Positions 12,341 through 22,782 of a DNA stretch of 64,000 nt are shown here, in pieces. The number at the start of each line of letters is the position of its first letter. The stretch's first letter is position 1. The position numbers and the translations under genes are program-made. Under the pieces are notes generated by a model. That model ran no database searches. It was not told where the DNA came from and saw nothing but the letters and a program-made list of their open reading frames with translations. Source of the stretch: Acanthococcus lagerstroemiae (taxonomy: Eukaryota; Arthropoda; Insecta; Hemiptera; Eriococcidae); contig CM063109.1 of NCBI GenBank assembly GCA_031841125.1, positions 26,259,321 through 26,323,320 of the forward strand. Direction: 5' to 3'.

Positions 12341-12960
12341 GAGTTGGAATACACAATCAGATTCTTGATCCGACCCCTATTTGGGCGCCAACTTCGACTT
12401 TCTCCGAAAATGGACAACGTATCGGAATAAGAGTTCTTAAGGTCACTAAGTTCGAAAATTCCCTCAGATTTCTGGTTCGACTTTGGCCCCAAGCTCAAAA
12501 TTTGACTTCTTCGAACAGGCCAAATTAATTTTGCTAAAAAATTAAATATGGTGTCAGCCCAATACCAGAAATTCAATCAGATTGTTTATCCGACTTCGAT
12601 TTGTACTCAAAATCCAAATTTGACATATCTACAAACAGGCCGAGTTGACCCACCTGAGAAAATCGGACGAAGCATCGAAATATGGGTTTTTCGCTTCTCT
12701 GAGTACGAAAATTCAATGAGATTTTCGATTCGACCTCGACTGGCGCTCCTCCTTTGATGGGAAAATTTGACTTCCACAAAAAACTTGACCAAAGTGTCGG
12801 AACACGAAGTCTTTGGGTCGCTCATGTCGAAAATTAGAGGAAATGTTTCAATCAGGCCTCAATTGGGCTCCAAAATCCAAATTTGTCTCTTTTTAATGAT
12901 TAGTTCCCAAGTTCAGTTAGATTTTTGATCAGAGCCTAATTTGGGGACCCGAATAGACTT
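12340..12960. repeat. Old, diverged tandem repeat, period roughly 110-137 bp
   Basis: A phrase like TCAGATTTTTGATCCGACC followed by a CNATTTGGGCNCCAAAA-type block and an AATTTGACTT block recurs near 12361, 12471, 12583, 12720, 12848 and 12921. Between phrases the words GTCGGAA or ATCGGAA, GGGT and GTCGAAAATT recur. The units differ at many positions, so the array is ancient. The short frames on both strands only echo the repeat. Confidence 0.75.
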
Positions 12961-13997
12961 TCTCCCATTTAGAGTTTCAATCTGCAGGGTGTTCCACCAA
13001 AACGAGAAAAAACCTACGAGTATTCAAATGCCATTCAAGCAAGAGCAGTACTCGTATCAAAATAATGTAGGCACGGATGGAAAAAAACTGAAATCCGACC
13101 CAGGGGAGAATGAAAAACCCATTTAATTCAATCAATTTGAACTAATTGTCCCCACGATGGCTCCCTAGATCCGCCATTATGGACAAGTAGAATTTCCTCT
13201 TCGCTAATATACATCCCAGCGGGCCAAGGAAGGAGTTCGAATCTCAGGCCAGGTTATTAGAATAAGTCTCTCACACAAAAGGGCGAGTTTCTTTGGTGAA
13301 CGGAAAAAAGTATTTTAGTGAGCGAAGGATGTAATAATTTATAGAATCTCGAGGTCTACAGAACCCACAGCACGGTTTTAAGGATATTCATACATACGAG
13401 TAAATTGTAACGAAAAAGAAAAAAATAAGAACCATATTGCGTTGTTATTTGGTTGACTGACGCAAATGCATAACAGATCATCAGCTAATCAAATACTGGC
13501 CGCAATTTGCAAATAAATACTGCCACTATTTTCTGTATTTGACTTTCGAGAGTATAATCCCATATTTAAATTAAGGTAATAATTTATAATCCATGCAGAC
13601 GTTAGTTTTCGAATTTCATTCGCATACACGCTATTTTTTAACATTTTAGCACGTCAGCATGATGTTTAATCAGGCCGGTCTGACTGCACCCTCACCGTCT
13701 GGCAGCATGGAGTGTTTTGCAGTCAATACTTTTTTGCCGAGTTATGCTTTGAAAAATATCACGTAGCCTCACAATATCATTCGACCTGGACTTGCCGTTA
13801 TTTTCTGTAAATGAATGCATCCAAAAGCCGACTGCGCAAGATACCTGGATTACGTTCATTCTCTCGAAAAAAATCAACTGTTTTGAAAGGCGCCAGCGAA
13901 GTAATAAATGACGGTATTAATTGTCTAGACGATTTATTCGGAGAAATAGTTACCCAATTGTGTGCACATGTTGCACTTGCATTATCAGTACATCATG
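12961..13997. other. Noncoding DNA
   Basis: Several 60-80 codon frames occur on both strands, without motifs. The stretch from about 13890 may be the decayed upstream part of the reverse-transcriptase fragment that follows. Confidence 0.45.
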
Positions 13998-14429
13998 AAA
14001 AGCAAAAAGACTGCTCGCCGCGTTATCACGGAACTTCAGTACGCGGATGACCTGGTACTACTGGCGCATACAGAGGCGGAAGTGCAAAGAATCACAGACA
14101 CGTTCGTACAAGTCTACAAACTCACTGGAATGGAGGTCAGCACGAAAAAAACAAAACTCCTAACAGTAAACGTTCCCGGGGACAGCAAAGTCGAAGTGGA
14201 AATAGAAAAGGTTGACGAGTTCTGCTACCTTGGGGGAATAGTCGCAAGTGAAGGCGGACTAAACGCAGAGATCCTAGGCATAACCTTTGTAACATTAGGG
14301 TGCCAAAAAAAAGTACAACAAGGGGACAACAAAACTATATGTATCAGGGCATCTCATTTTTCAATAACCTTAGTCCATCCCATAAAGCAGAAATCATGTG
14401 TACCCCAGCAAAAAATACTAATAAAATAA
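13998..14429 (+). pseudogene. Non-LTR reverse transcriptase fragment with YADD box
   Basis: The frame reads ITELQYADDLVLLAHTEAEV, then TGMEVSTKKTKLL and VEKVDEFCYLGGIVASEGG-like blocks (here with an extra I). These are the catalytic YADD strand and the following thumb-side blocks of an RTE or related non-LTR polymerase. Everything upstream of the YADD is missing, and the match fades after about 14285. An ATAAATAAATAAA-rich tract follows at 14462, resembling the microsatellite tails seen at the 3' ends of RTE-type elements. It is a dead fragment. Confidence 0.75.
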
Positions 14430-14461
14430 AAAAACTTATAAATAGCCTACTACAGCATAAA

Positions 14462-14545
14462 CACGCACTAAATAAATAAATAAACAACAACTAATAAATA
14501 AATACCATTAAAAAATAAATGAAAATAAATAAATAAACAATAAAT
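14462..14545. repeat. TAAA-type microsatellite
   Basis: Repeated ATAAATAAATA blocks with interruptions lie directly downstream of the reverse-transcriptase fragment and may be its 3' tail. Confidence 0.65.
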
Positions 14546-14640
14546 TTTCTGGTTGAGGATAAATATAACAAAATTCCTTTTCGTTTCCCTGGTTTCCAAT
14601 TCATTAATTTGTAAACGGCGGATGGGGGTGGGGATCGGTA

Positions 14641-14875
14641 GTTTTTTTTCATGGCTTGGTTTTTTGTTTTTTTTTGTTTTTTTTTTGTTTTTTTTTCTAG
14701 TTTTTTCCTCTTTTTTTCTGGTTTCCGTTTCTACTTTTCTTTTGTTTTTTTTATTCCTTTTTATTTTGTTTTTGTATTTTTTGATTTTCCGATTTTCTTT
14801 TTCCAAATTGTTCTAGGTAGTAGTTTTTTTGTTGTTTTTTTTTTCTATCATTTTATATATATAATTTTTTTTAAA
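14641..14875. repeat. T-rich low-complexity tract
   Basis: Long T runs broken by single G or C bases fill this segment. The Phe-rich and Lys-rich frames crossing it are composition artefacts. Confidence 0.85.
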
Positions 14876-14879
14876 TCCG

Positions 14880-15280
14880 CGTAATTACACACAAAATTCA
14901 AAAAATATTATCATACAGCCTCGAAACAAGCTCCGCTCAGTGAGTGCAAGAAAAAAGACGCAAATAAAGTTTTTCATTTCATTTCATCAGCCACCTTCGA
15001 GCCCACATGCGACGGAACTCAATCCGATGAAGAAGAAATAGGATCCTCAGACATTGAGGCCAGACGATTATTACACTACACAACAAACTGAGATTTTTTG
15101 GAAACCGCATGAAGGAAAATAGATGATTCTTAATGTATTTTTCACGCTGAATTCAAATATGATATTAAAAATGCTGAGTTAGCTAATCATTTTTTACGTT
15201 TGCTGGGAAATTTAATAGTGTATTATGAGAAATTGTTCTATTTTATGTGGCGACACTGATGTTATATTAAACTGATATCT
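14880..15280. other. Spacer with a short acidic open piece
   Basis: Around 14991-15090 a short open piece reads FEPTCDGTQSDEEEIGSSD, which could be a transposon ORF scrap. Otherwise I see nothing supported. Confidence 0.35.
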
Positions 15281-16326
15281 ATTATATATAGCGTACGTTT
15301 TGATCGATGATCTCTGTGCAGACTGAACGGATTGCCTTCAACAATGTTTCAAATGAAAGTCTGAGTTCCCGAGAAGGTTTATGACAAACAATATTGCGGA
15401 AAAGTTCATTCCTTCAGCTGTAATAAAAGCTTTAAAGTTGTTTTGTCTCTGTGTGTATGTGTGAGTGTTCCGCGCGCTTACCCCGGCATTTTAACGCGTG
15501 TTAGTGTGATCAGTGTGACCAGTAAGAAGTATTTTATATAACACATCGTGAATATAGAACGATCAGGGTTTCTTTCATCTAAAAGCGTCTCAGTGTACAT
15601 ACTGCGGTTGATCAGGCCATGTTGCGTTATTATATATAGCGTACGTTTTGATCGATGATCTCTGTGCAGACTGAACGGATTGCCTTCAACAATGTTTCAA
15701 ATGAAAGTCTGAGTTCCCGAGAAGGTTTATGACAAACAATATTGCGGAAAAGTTCATTCCTTCAGCTGTAATAAAAGCTTTAAAGTTGTTTTGTCTCTGT
15801 GTGTATGTGTGAGTGTTCCGCGCGCTTACCCCGGCATTGTAAACGCGTGTTAGTGTGATCAGTGTGACCAGTAAGAAGTATTTTATATAACACATCGTGA
15901 ATATAGAACGATCAGGGTTTCTTTCATCTAAAAGCGTCTCAGTGTACATACTGCGGTTGATCAGGCCATGTTGCGTTATTATATATAGCGTACGTTTTGA
16001 TCGATGATCTCTGTGCAGACTGAACGGATTGCCTTCAACAATGTTTCAAATGAAAGTCTGAGTTCCCGAGAAGGTTTATGACAAACAATATTGCGGAAAA
16101 GTTCATTCCTTCAGCTGTAATAAAAGCTTTAAAGTTGTTTTGTCTCTGTGTGTATGTGTGAGTGTTCCGCGCGCTTACCCCGGCATTGTAAACGCGTGTT
16201 AGTGTGATCAGTGTGACCAGTAAGAAGTATTTTATATAACACATCGTGAATATAGAACGATCATGGTTTCTTTCATCTAAAAGCGTCTCAGTGTACATAC
16301 TGCGGTTGATCAGGCCATGTTGCGTT
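15281..16326. repeat. Nearly identical 349-bp tandem triplicate
   Basis: Units start at 15281, 15629 and 15978 with ATTATATATAGCGTACG. They differ at only a few positions, for example TTTTAACGCG against TTGTAAACGCG and ATCAGGGTT against ATCATGGTT. The near-identity means recent amplification or collapsed and expanded assembly. Each unit holds a TATATA box-like start, a TGTGTGTATGTGTGAGTG run and AATAAAAG. A solo-LTR-like origin is possible, but the units lack TG...CA borders with a target duplication. The minus-strand frames of 87 codons repeat with the unit and are not called as genes. Confidence 0.9.
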
Positions 16327-17740
16327 TGTTTATTATTGAACTTTTACTTCACAAGTCCTTTTGTAGGGCTTTATGTGTTCAAAACTTAAGCCATGTGTCG
16401 TTTTTTTACTATCGAATTTTCATTTTACAAATACTTTTTTGCTTCATTTTTCATTCACTAGAGAGATTAATGTAATATATATTACAAAGACAAGTCTCGA
16501 TTTTTCCTCACCTGTGTTCTCAGGTATTACTGAAGAAATCTTTTTAAAAATGTCTCATCTAGAAGTAAGTATTCCCTAGCAGCTTATGGCGTGAAAATTT
16601 TTTGATAACTGTGACGTAAAACGTACTAACTTTCCGATGCGCAGAATCCCGCCAGTTACCCAAGTAACTGAAAGGAACCAAAGGTAACTGACAGGTTTCT
16701 GAGTAATCTGAGGGTAACTGGACGCTGTGAAGCATAAGGGAACCAACCAGTAAAATCTGTTTTTTGAGAACACGTGATTCGAAGTTCACGAGCCATGTAG
16801 AAACTATGTGACATAGCGTTTACGGATAAGATTTTTTCAACGTGAGTGCACATTTTTGAATTGGGGGGCCAATTTGAAAAATTATGCTTTTTATGCACTT
16901 ACCAATAACGATACTAATATATCATTCTGCTTACAAATGTCAGTAGGTTCCCTTGCGCTTAAACAGCGTCCAACTAACGGTTGCAAATGGGTGACTTTTC
17001 CGCAGGTAACTAGGGTAACTGATTGCGCATCCGGTTGGGAGACAGATATACCAAGTTCAAAACTCACTTCATGTTGCGTTTTTCTAATATAGATCTTTCA
17101 TTTTACATACATTTTTTTGCTTCATTTTTCATTTATTGAGAAGATTAAAGAGATGTAAGTAGATGTTTCATGTTGCGTTTTTTTACTATCAAACTTTTAT
17201 ATTTTACAAATAATACTTTTTTTTTTATTTCATCTGACTGGGACTGGGCAAATTGTAGAAGCGCTAGCTTCGTATCTTTTAGTGCGTTTGTTATTATACA
17301 ATGATAAGGAGAACATACGTATTATAGCGGTATACCTGTGACATAAACGTACAAACTGTTATCAAAGCCGATATCTTTAATATTTTTGAGAGCCTCTGAC
17401 TGGGACTGTGCAAACTGTAGAAGCACTATAGCGTCGAATCTTTTAGTGCGTTTTTTTTTTACTATCAAACTTTTATTTTACAAATACTTTTTTGCTTCAT
17501 TTTTCATTTATTGAAGAGATTAAAGAGATTTAGATGATGAGTATACCGGCTAGGAATTTTCAAAGTGCGAAATTACAATCGTACTGCATACAATGATAAA
17601 GAAGAACATATATATAGCGCGACCTGTGACACAAACATACAAACTGTTATCAAAGTTGTTATCTATAATTAATGTTTTTGAAAGCCTTTGACTGGGACTG
17701 TGCAAATTATAGAAGCGCCAGCGTCGAATAGGTTATAATG
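16327..17740. repeat. Degraded interspersed repeats with TGTTGCG and GACTGGGACTG blocks
   Basis: A block reading roughly TGTTGCGTTTTTTTACTATC, then an AACTTTTATTTTACAAATAC-like stretch and TTTTGCTTCATTTTTCATTT, recurs in varying completeness near 16318, 16390, 17068, 17168 and 17450. A second block with CTGACTGGGACTGTGCAAA, GTAGAAGCGC and TTTTAGTGCG recurs near 17235, 17395 and 17690. The two are interleaved, so this is an old compound tandem repeat. Confidence 0.65.
16634..17034. mobile_element. MITE-like element with CCGATGCGCA ends and GTAACTG motifs
   Basis: The left part CCGATGCGCA followed by CCAGTTACCCAAGTAAC is matched by the reverse complement of the right part, CCGGATGCGCAATCAGTTAC, continuing CCTAGTTAC. 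GTAACTG or its complement recurs at least seven times near the two ends. No coding content and no certain target duplication. It interrupts the degraded repeat zone, so it is probably younger than that repeat. Confidence 0.55.
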
Positions 17741-19187
17741 TAAACCATCACCATTCGAACTTTTATCCTCTGAGGTCTATTCTGAAATATTTTATTAAAA
17801 ATAATAATAGTAAGGTAAGCTACCTATTCTGATCCTAGCATCGATTGTGAGTCCCTTTTTTGAAAACGCATTTTCTCGCTAGATCGAGGCATTGGACAAC
17901 CGTGAAACCTCTTCCATTCCAAGAACCAACATGTTTTATACTATCCATGTTGGTTTCAAGTTCATAACTCAATGTGTTTGTTGTGATGGAATTTTTTTTT
18001 TCAAAGTTGTTGTCAAAACATGCCTTATTTTTTTTTCATGTGTGTGAAATATCAATTCTGTGAAAAACGATCGATAAGTACTTTAAATTAATATTTTCTC
18101 AACGTATTATGTTGTGTAGAGGAGAGTCTAGGGATCGTTTTTCCGCTTGAGTTTTCGATTTCGGTCCATATAGATGTGTGTGCGGAAAGAATAAAGAAAT
18201 TCAAAAAATGGGGGGAAAAGTTTGCAAAAATCGCGAAAAATCAAAGTGAATGATTGGGTAATCGAATGAAAAGTGTAGTATAAGTGATACTTTAACTTAT
18301 AAAACCAAATTTCACGTTTTTTCAGTTACTTTTTCTAATCAAACTTTAGCCCGACCCACAATTGGTGCTACCTTTTTTCAGACCCATTATTGGTACACTG
18401 TGAATTTAATCGACTTTAATGTGTTTTTAAAATACTTAGAAGTCAAATAAGACGAGTCAACGTGTTTTGAAAATAAATTTGAAATGCTTCCTTAAGTAAA
18501 CTACATCATTTTTCATTTAATTTATTATACTTACCAATTGTGGGTATATCAAAAAATTTCGTATCAATTGTGGGTCGTTGCCAATTAATATGGGTCGACC
18601 CATAATTGGTATTTTCAAAAGTTGTTCGGATCGAGAAAATTCCCCCTGGAATTTTGAACAACTTAGAAGGCCTCAGTGTCATTTGCGAGGATATATTATA
18701 GTGAATTGCTGGAGAATCAGAAAATACCCATAATTGGGAGCAGCACTCAATCTTGGGTTTTGAGAACTTTTGGGAAAAAATTCACCAAAATCCAAGAATG
18801 CCTAAAACTCAAAAGTAACTGTCACAAGTAGTAATAAGTTCTTTATTAAAGAAAATTATCAAAACGTAAGTATAAGCCTGTTTATTTCTATATGGGAATT
18901 TACATGTAATTTCGTTTCATACTATTGCATATGTTTGGGCAAAAGTACCGCTCAGTACTTCTATTGAGAACGTGAAATGTACAGGATAATTCGATCATAT
19001 CTCATTTTAGAGATAAAGAAGATTAGGCAATTCTATTTGATTTCCAAAGATTACAAAGCTTATCCATTTTAGGAAAAAACAATGTCATGTTTCATTTTCT
19101 TTATTTTTTTCCAAACGCCTGTTTTTTTTTTCTGTATGGGAATCTACACGTTATTTCGTTTCATATGTACTGATGCGTATGTTTGAG
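17741..19187. other. AT-rich DNA with a CCCAYAATTGG motif cluster
   Basis: Between about 18350 and 18740 the word ACCCAYAATTGGT or its complement occurs about six times in both orientations, sometimes as ATGGGTCGACCCAT. The 65-bp phrase GTATGGGAATCTACACGTTA plus a TTTCGTTTCATA stretch near 19133 has an older partner near 18888 (TATATGGGAATTTACATGTA). The second half is probably the 3' part of the Helitron that ends at 19216. Confidence 0.5.
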
Positions 19188-19216
19188 CCCGTCCGAAGGA
19201 CGGGTAATTCAGCTAG
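19188..19216 (+). mobile_element. Helitron 3' terminus
   Basis: A perfect stem CCCGTCC / GGACGGG with loop GAA is followed 12 bases later by CTAG and then a T. The hairpin, the 12-base spacing and the CTRR-T ending are the classic 3' end of Helitron rolling-circle elements, and the spacing equals that of the Helitrons at 46293 and 49779 although the hairpin sequence differs. The 5' end (TC...) was not located, so the element length is unknown. It is presumably a non-autonomous copy of another family. Confidence 0.75.
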
Positions 19217-21818
19217 TTACCGATAAGCTTCGTCTTCGACGGTACTGAATAGAAAACTTCTGTGTTGTTCTCTGTCCCTCTGTGTTCCGTAAGTATTATT
19301 CCAATTCAACAACGAGCGTTGTGATTATCATGAATACTCGGGCATTGAACACATATTCATCAAATTTATTGTCGGAACACATTTATCTAGTTCACTTACA
19401 TTTCGTAAAAGAAACAATAAACTGTAATACCGGAATGAAAAGGCGTTAATTTTTCACTGAAGAGATCGCCTTCCTCAAAATTGTTGTTCCATCACTTCAT
19501 CGTTAATGATAAAATATTAGAATCAGTTGAAAATGTTTAGATCGTTTCGATAACAAAACGTCAAAACACGTTCACACGCGTCACTGTGTTGGCGAGTTTG
19601 TTTTGTGATACATGCAGTGTGGCCACATTCACTAATATTTCTAACACGAGAGGGAAATTACGGGAAATAATTCAGAATTAATTTACGAGAAAAGGAGAGC
19701 TAATTAAGAAAAACAAAAAGCGGCATTGAATTCAGCATGAAAAATACTTCTAGAATCGGCTACTCTCGTTCTTGCGGTTTTTTTGCTGTTGGGTAGTGTA
19801 CTCGGGGGCACCTAACATTGATAGACGAAAAGCATTTTATCGCGGACTCTCTTTTTTTCCCTCCCGAAAAATGTTGAATATAAGGTGTTTAATTTCCCCC
19901 CCCCCTGAAAATACATGCAATACTGAATAATTTGAGGCCGGTGTGGTTGTTGAAACATATAAGAATAAGGAGATGGGATTTTTTGAAATTTCAGCATAGA
20001 AATCAATGAAAACGCCTGTGAAACCTATAGGGCTCATGAACATGTCGACTAAAATAATGATAGATACTGAAAATCCAGGACATTTTTAGTACACATTTTC
20101 AATTGCAGTAAACATACAAATGTCGATGTTCTGTTTAATATCGATTGTATGGTATTTCCATAGACAAGATGATGAACAGGTGTTTCAGAGGATGTAAAAT
20201 TCAATTGACATTTTAGTCAACAAGTATCTCTACGTGTATCGATATTACTATGAACATTGTAGTATGCAGCAAACCGGCACGCGTTCAAAAGACATCGACA
20301 AATTTTTATAGGTATAATCGACACTTCAATTGATGTACACATATAATAGTATAAGTATATGTACACAAGTAGACCCAGTTGTACAGTCAACATTTGCATT
20401 GACATGTTACTTAACAAATGGCTTAGGCTAAATAATTTTAGCATACATTGAATTACTGTCATCATTCTTATAATGTACATAGTTGGGTTTAATACAATAA
20501 ATCCCGAAGTATTTGGATTCAAAAACTCAAAAAAATGGTGTCGATACAAAAGTCGATGCATCTGTTAATGTCGACAATGTATCACGGGCGGGGGTGGGGT
20601 AACATTGATAATGCTGAAAATACATGTAAATGAACACGGCGAATTCATGGATAATGCGTGGGGTATCTTTGATAGGATATAAAAGTAAATGTAGCCTTAA
20701 ATTGGTAAATGATGTAAATGCCATCGAACCGACAAACAAGTTTTCTAGCAAGTCTGAAGGAGCATAATCATGGCATGCAATCGTGCAGCGAAGGCAGACA
20801 AACATCGGGAAGTAGTTCAACAAGTCCTCCAAAGAGGGCGCTCGATTATACATTTTAAAGATTTGTACCAAAAATATTTTCTTCTACATTTTGGTACAAT
20901 TTTAAAGATCAGACATTCATTTGGTACACTACTTTTGAAATCTCTGGTACAGTCTTTGGAAAATTTCTTGCTGTTACAGTTTCCAACTTTCCATCGGGCA
21001 ACACTGTTGAAGAACGCAACATCCGTCATCCCTGGCATTTAGGAAATAAATGGTGAATCAGCAACTGTACGCTATCAATATTACCCCATTTTTGAAATCC
21101 TCGAATCTTAGAGCTCCAAAGTGAGTTAACTTTATTTTCACACAAACATCTGATAACTTAGTTCTACATATCTACAGCTGATAACCACAGTAACAAAACA
21201 AAATCTTTATTACCAACTGGCACTGCTGACTTTTATCCACGCAAAATTTTTATTGACCCTCAAATTATGACAGCACAACAAACATCTTTAATACTAAGAG
21301 AATATTCAACACTCCTCCTTTCAACAAGTCTGAACGAAGCGCTGTAGCTTCATTAGTTCGGTCACTTGAGCAAGTGATAGTCGAAAATGTTGAAAAACAA
21401 TCTCAAAACCCAAATATTGTTCAGTAATTATTGGCTACCCACTGAATTGTGATTGATTTATCTATTTGTTTTGTCAATTTCGAAAATAATGTTGATGTTG
21501 ACTGTCAATTTATGAAAGCTCCGTTCAATATATTTATAATTATGTTGCTCGGTTCAGCATTGAATACTTTCATCGCGAATTGCTGTTAGTTCGTGTTCGG
21601 TTTTTAAGTTGAACATTTTTCTATAGCCAAGAACATATTTCTAGCTCAACTTTAGAACGCATGTATCTTTTTATTTGACTTTCCATTTATTAGAAAAAAT
21701 GTCCATTGTTTTTATATTGTATAGTGAGGTATGGTAAGGTAAGGTAATATGGTATTGTAATAAGGTAATATTGTATGGAAGTATGGTATGGTAAAAAATA
21801 AAAATTTTATATAAATAA
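19217..21818. other. Noncoding DNA, no supported gene
   Basis: Frames of 60-114 codons on the minus strand (20217-20561, 20527-20871) show no motif, and their codon use looks random. TGTCGATG-like words recur between 20040 and 20570, and TGGTAC between 20870 and 20960. A GGTA-rich degenerate microsatellite lies at about 21720-21792. Confidence 0.5.
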
Positions 21819-22252
21819 ATGACTCCTAACGAGTTGATAAAAATATTAAAAGAATACGACTTTAAGAAAAATAGTGTTAGAAGTTTTTCGTTGAAGCATA
21901 AAATTACTGAAAAACTATTTTAAAATATTTAAAAGAACATAAAATACCCTACAATAATAGGAACATACATTATGAAATGACTAGAAATTGTCTAGGTCAA
22001 TATACATTTAAAAATGCAGCAACAAAGCAGTCTAATGCTATTTATGATTCAAATAAAACTACTAATAAATCTTATCAAAATCAAACCCAACCTAAGAGTA
22101 ATATGAAGGATAAGAATAAAACTAATTCTACATTGCAAGTTGGTAACCAATTTATAAATCTCACTAATCAAAATAAAAGTAATTCTAGTGGAGTGAAAAA
22201 TTTCACAGAATTTAATAAAAAATATGAAAAATTTTTCCTGGAAACTTCATAG
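21819..22252 (+). pseudogene. AT-rich, Asn/Lys-rich frameshifted ORF of unknown origin
   Basis: An ATG at 21819 opens a short Lys-rich frame (MTPNELIKILKEYDFK) that hits a stop near 21924. The reading continues in another frame as 21977-22252, which contains MTRNCLGQYTF and an Asn/Thr/Lys-rich linker and ends FNKKYEKFFLETS. Codons are strongly A/T at the third position, unlike the other coding DNA in the window. No domain is recognised. An A23 tract at 22542-22564 follows about 290 bases later. It could be a decayed retrocopy or a fragment from an AT-rich foreign genome; the sequence does not decide. Confidence 0.4.
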
Positions 22253-22774
22253 CCTCGAAAATATGTAATAAAAACACAATACAACAGAATTTGTAAGTAA
22301 AAGCAATCAATTGGTTGACAGTAGCGCGTTGATGAATGATTCCACAACTTCAACAAAGCGTGGATCTTTGTATATGTCCAGGGCCGTGATATGTCATAGC
22401 CATTTTGATTTTCACCCAAATTGAGTCCATTTTAACCTTGATAATAAAGTTCTCTCCATAGAAAATTTGAATTTAAATGATACAGATGTGTGAGTCCTGA
22501 TAATGAATTTTACACAAATGTTGTAGTTAAAACCTATAAGCAAAAAAAAAAAAAAAAAAAAAAACTAATATCATGAATTAAAAATTTTAAATAAATTTTA
22601 AAATCAATAAAAAAATTGTCACTAAAAAAGGAGTTAGAATAAGTGAGTACTTCTCTCCCAGACGCACTGCGAAAATACGCTAAATTCCTTTTAAAACACG
22701 TTGTTATTAATAAAAAAATGAGTGAATATAATAATTATTTCATGGTCTTTTCTAATGCTAAAATAAGCAGGGAC
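22253..22774. other. AT-rich spacer with an A23 tract
   Basis: The tract at 22542-22564 is a pure run of A. AATAAA-like words occur upstream (near 22441). Otherwise the stretch is empty up to the hAT target duplication. Confidence 0.6.
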
Positions 22775-22782
22775 CAAGCAAT
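22775..22782. repeat. 8-bp target site duplication of the hAT element
   Basis: CAAGCAAT at 22775-22782 is repeated exactly at 27206-27213, on the two sides of the hAT element. Confidence 0.9.

Noticed and set aside
14468..14884. Lys-rich minus-strand frame and Phe-rich plus-strand frames
   Set aside because: They only translate T-rich low-complexity DNA and the TAAA microsatellite.
15686..16298. Two nearly identical 87-codon minus-strand frames MYTETLLDERN
   Set aside because: They are part of the 349-bp tandem unit; the identity reflects DNA duplication, and the frame has no recognised content.
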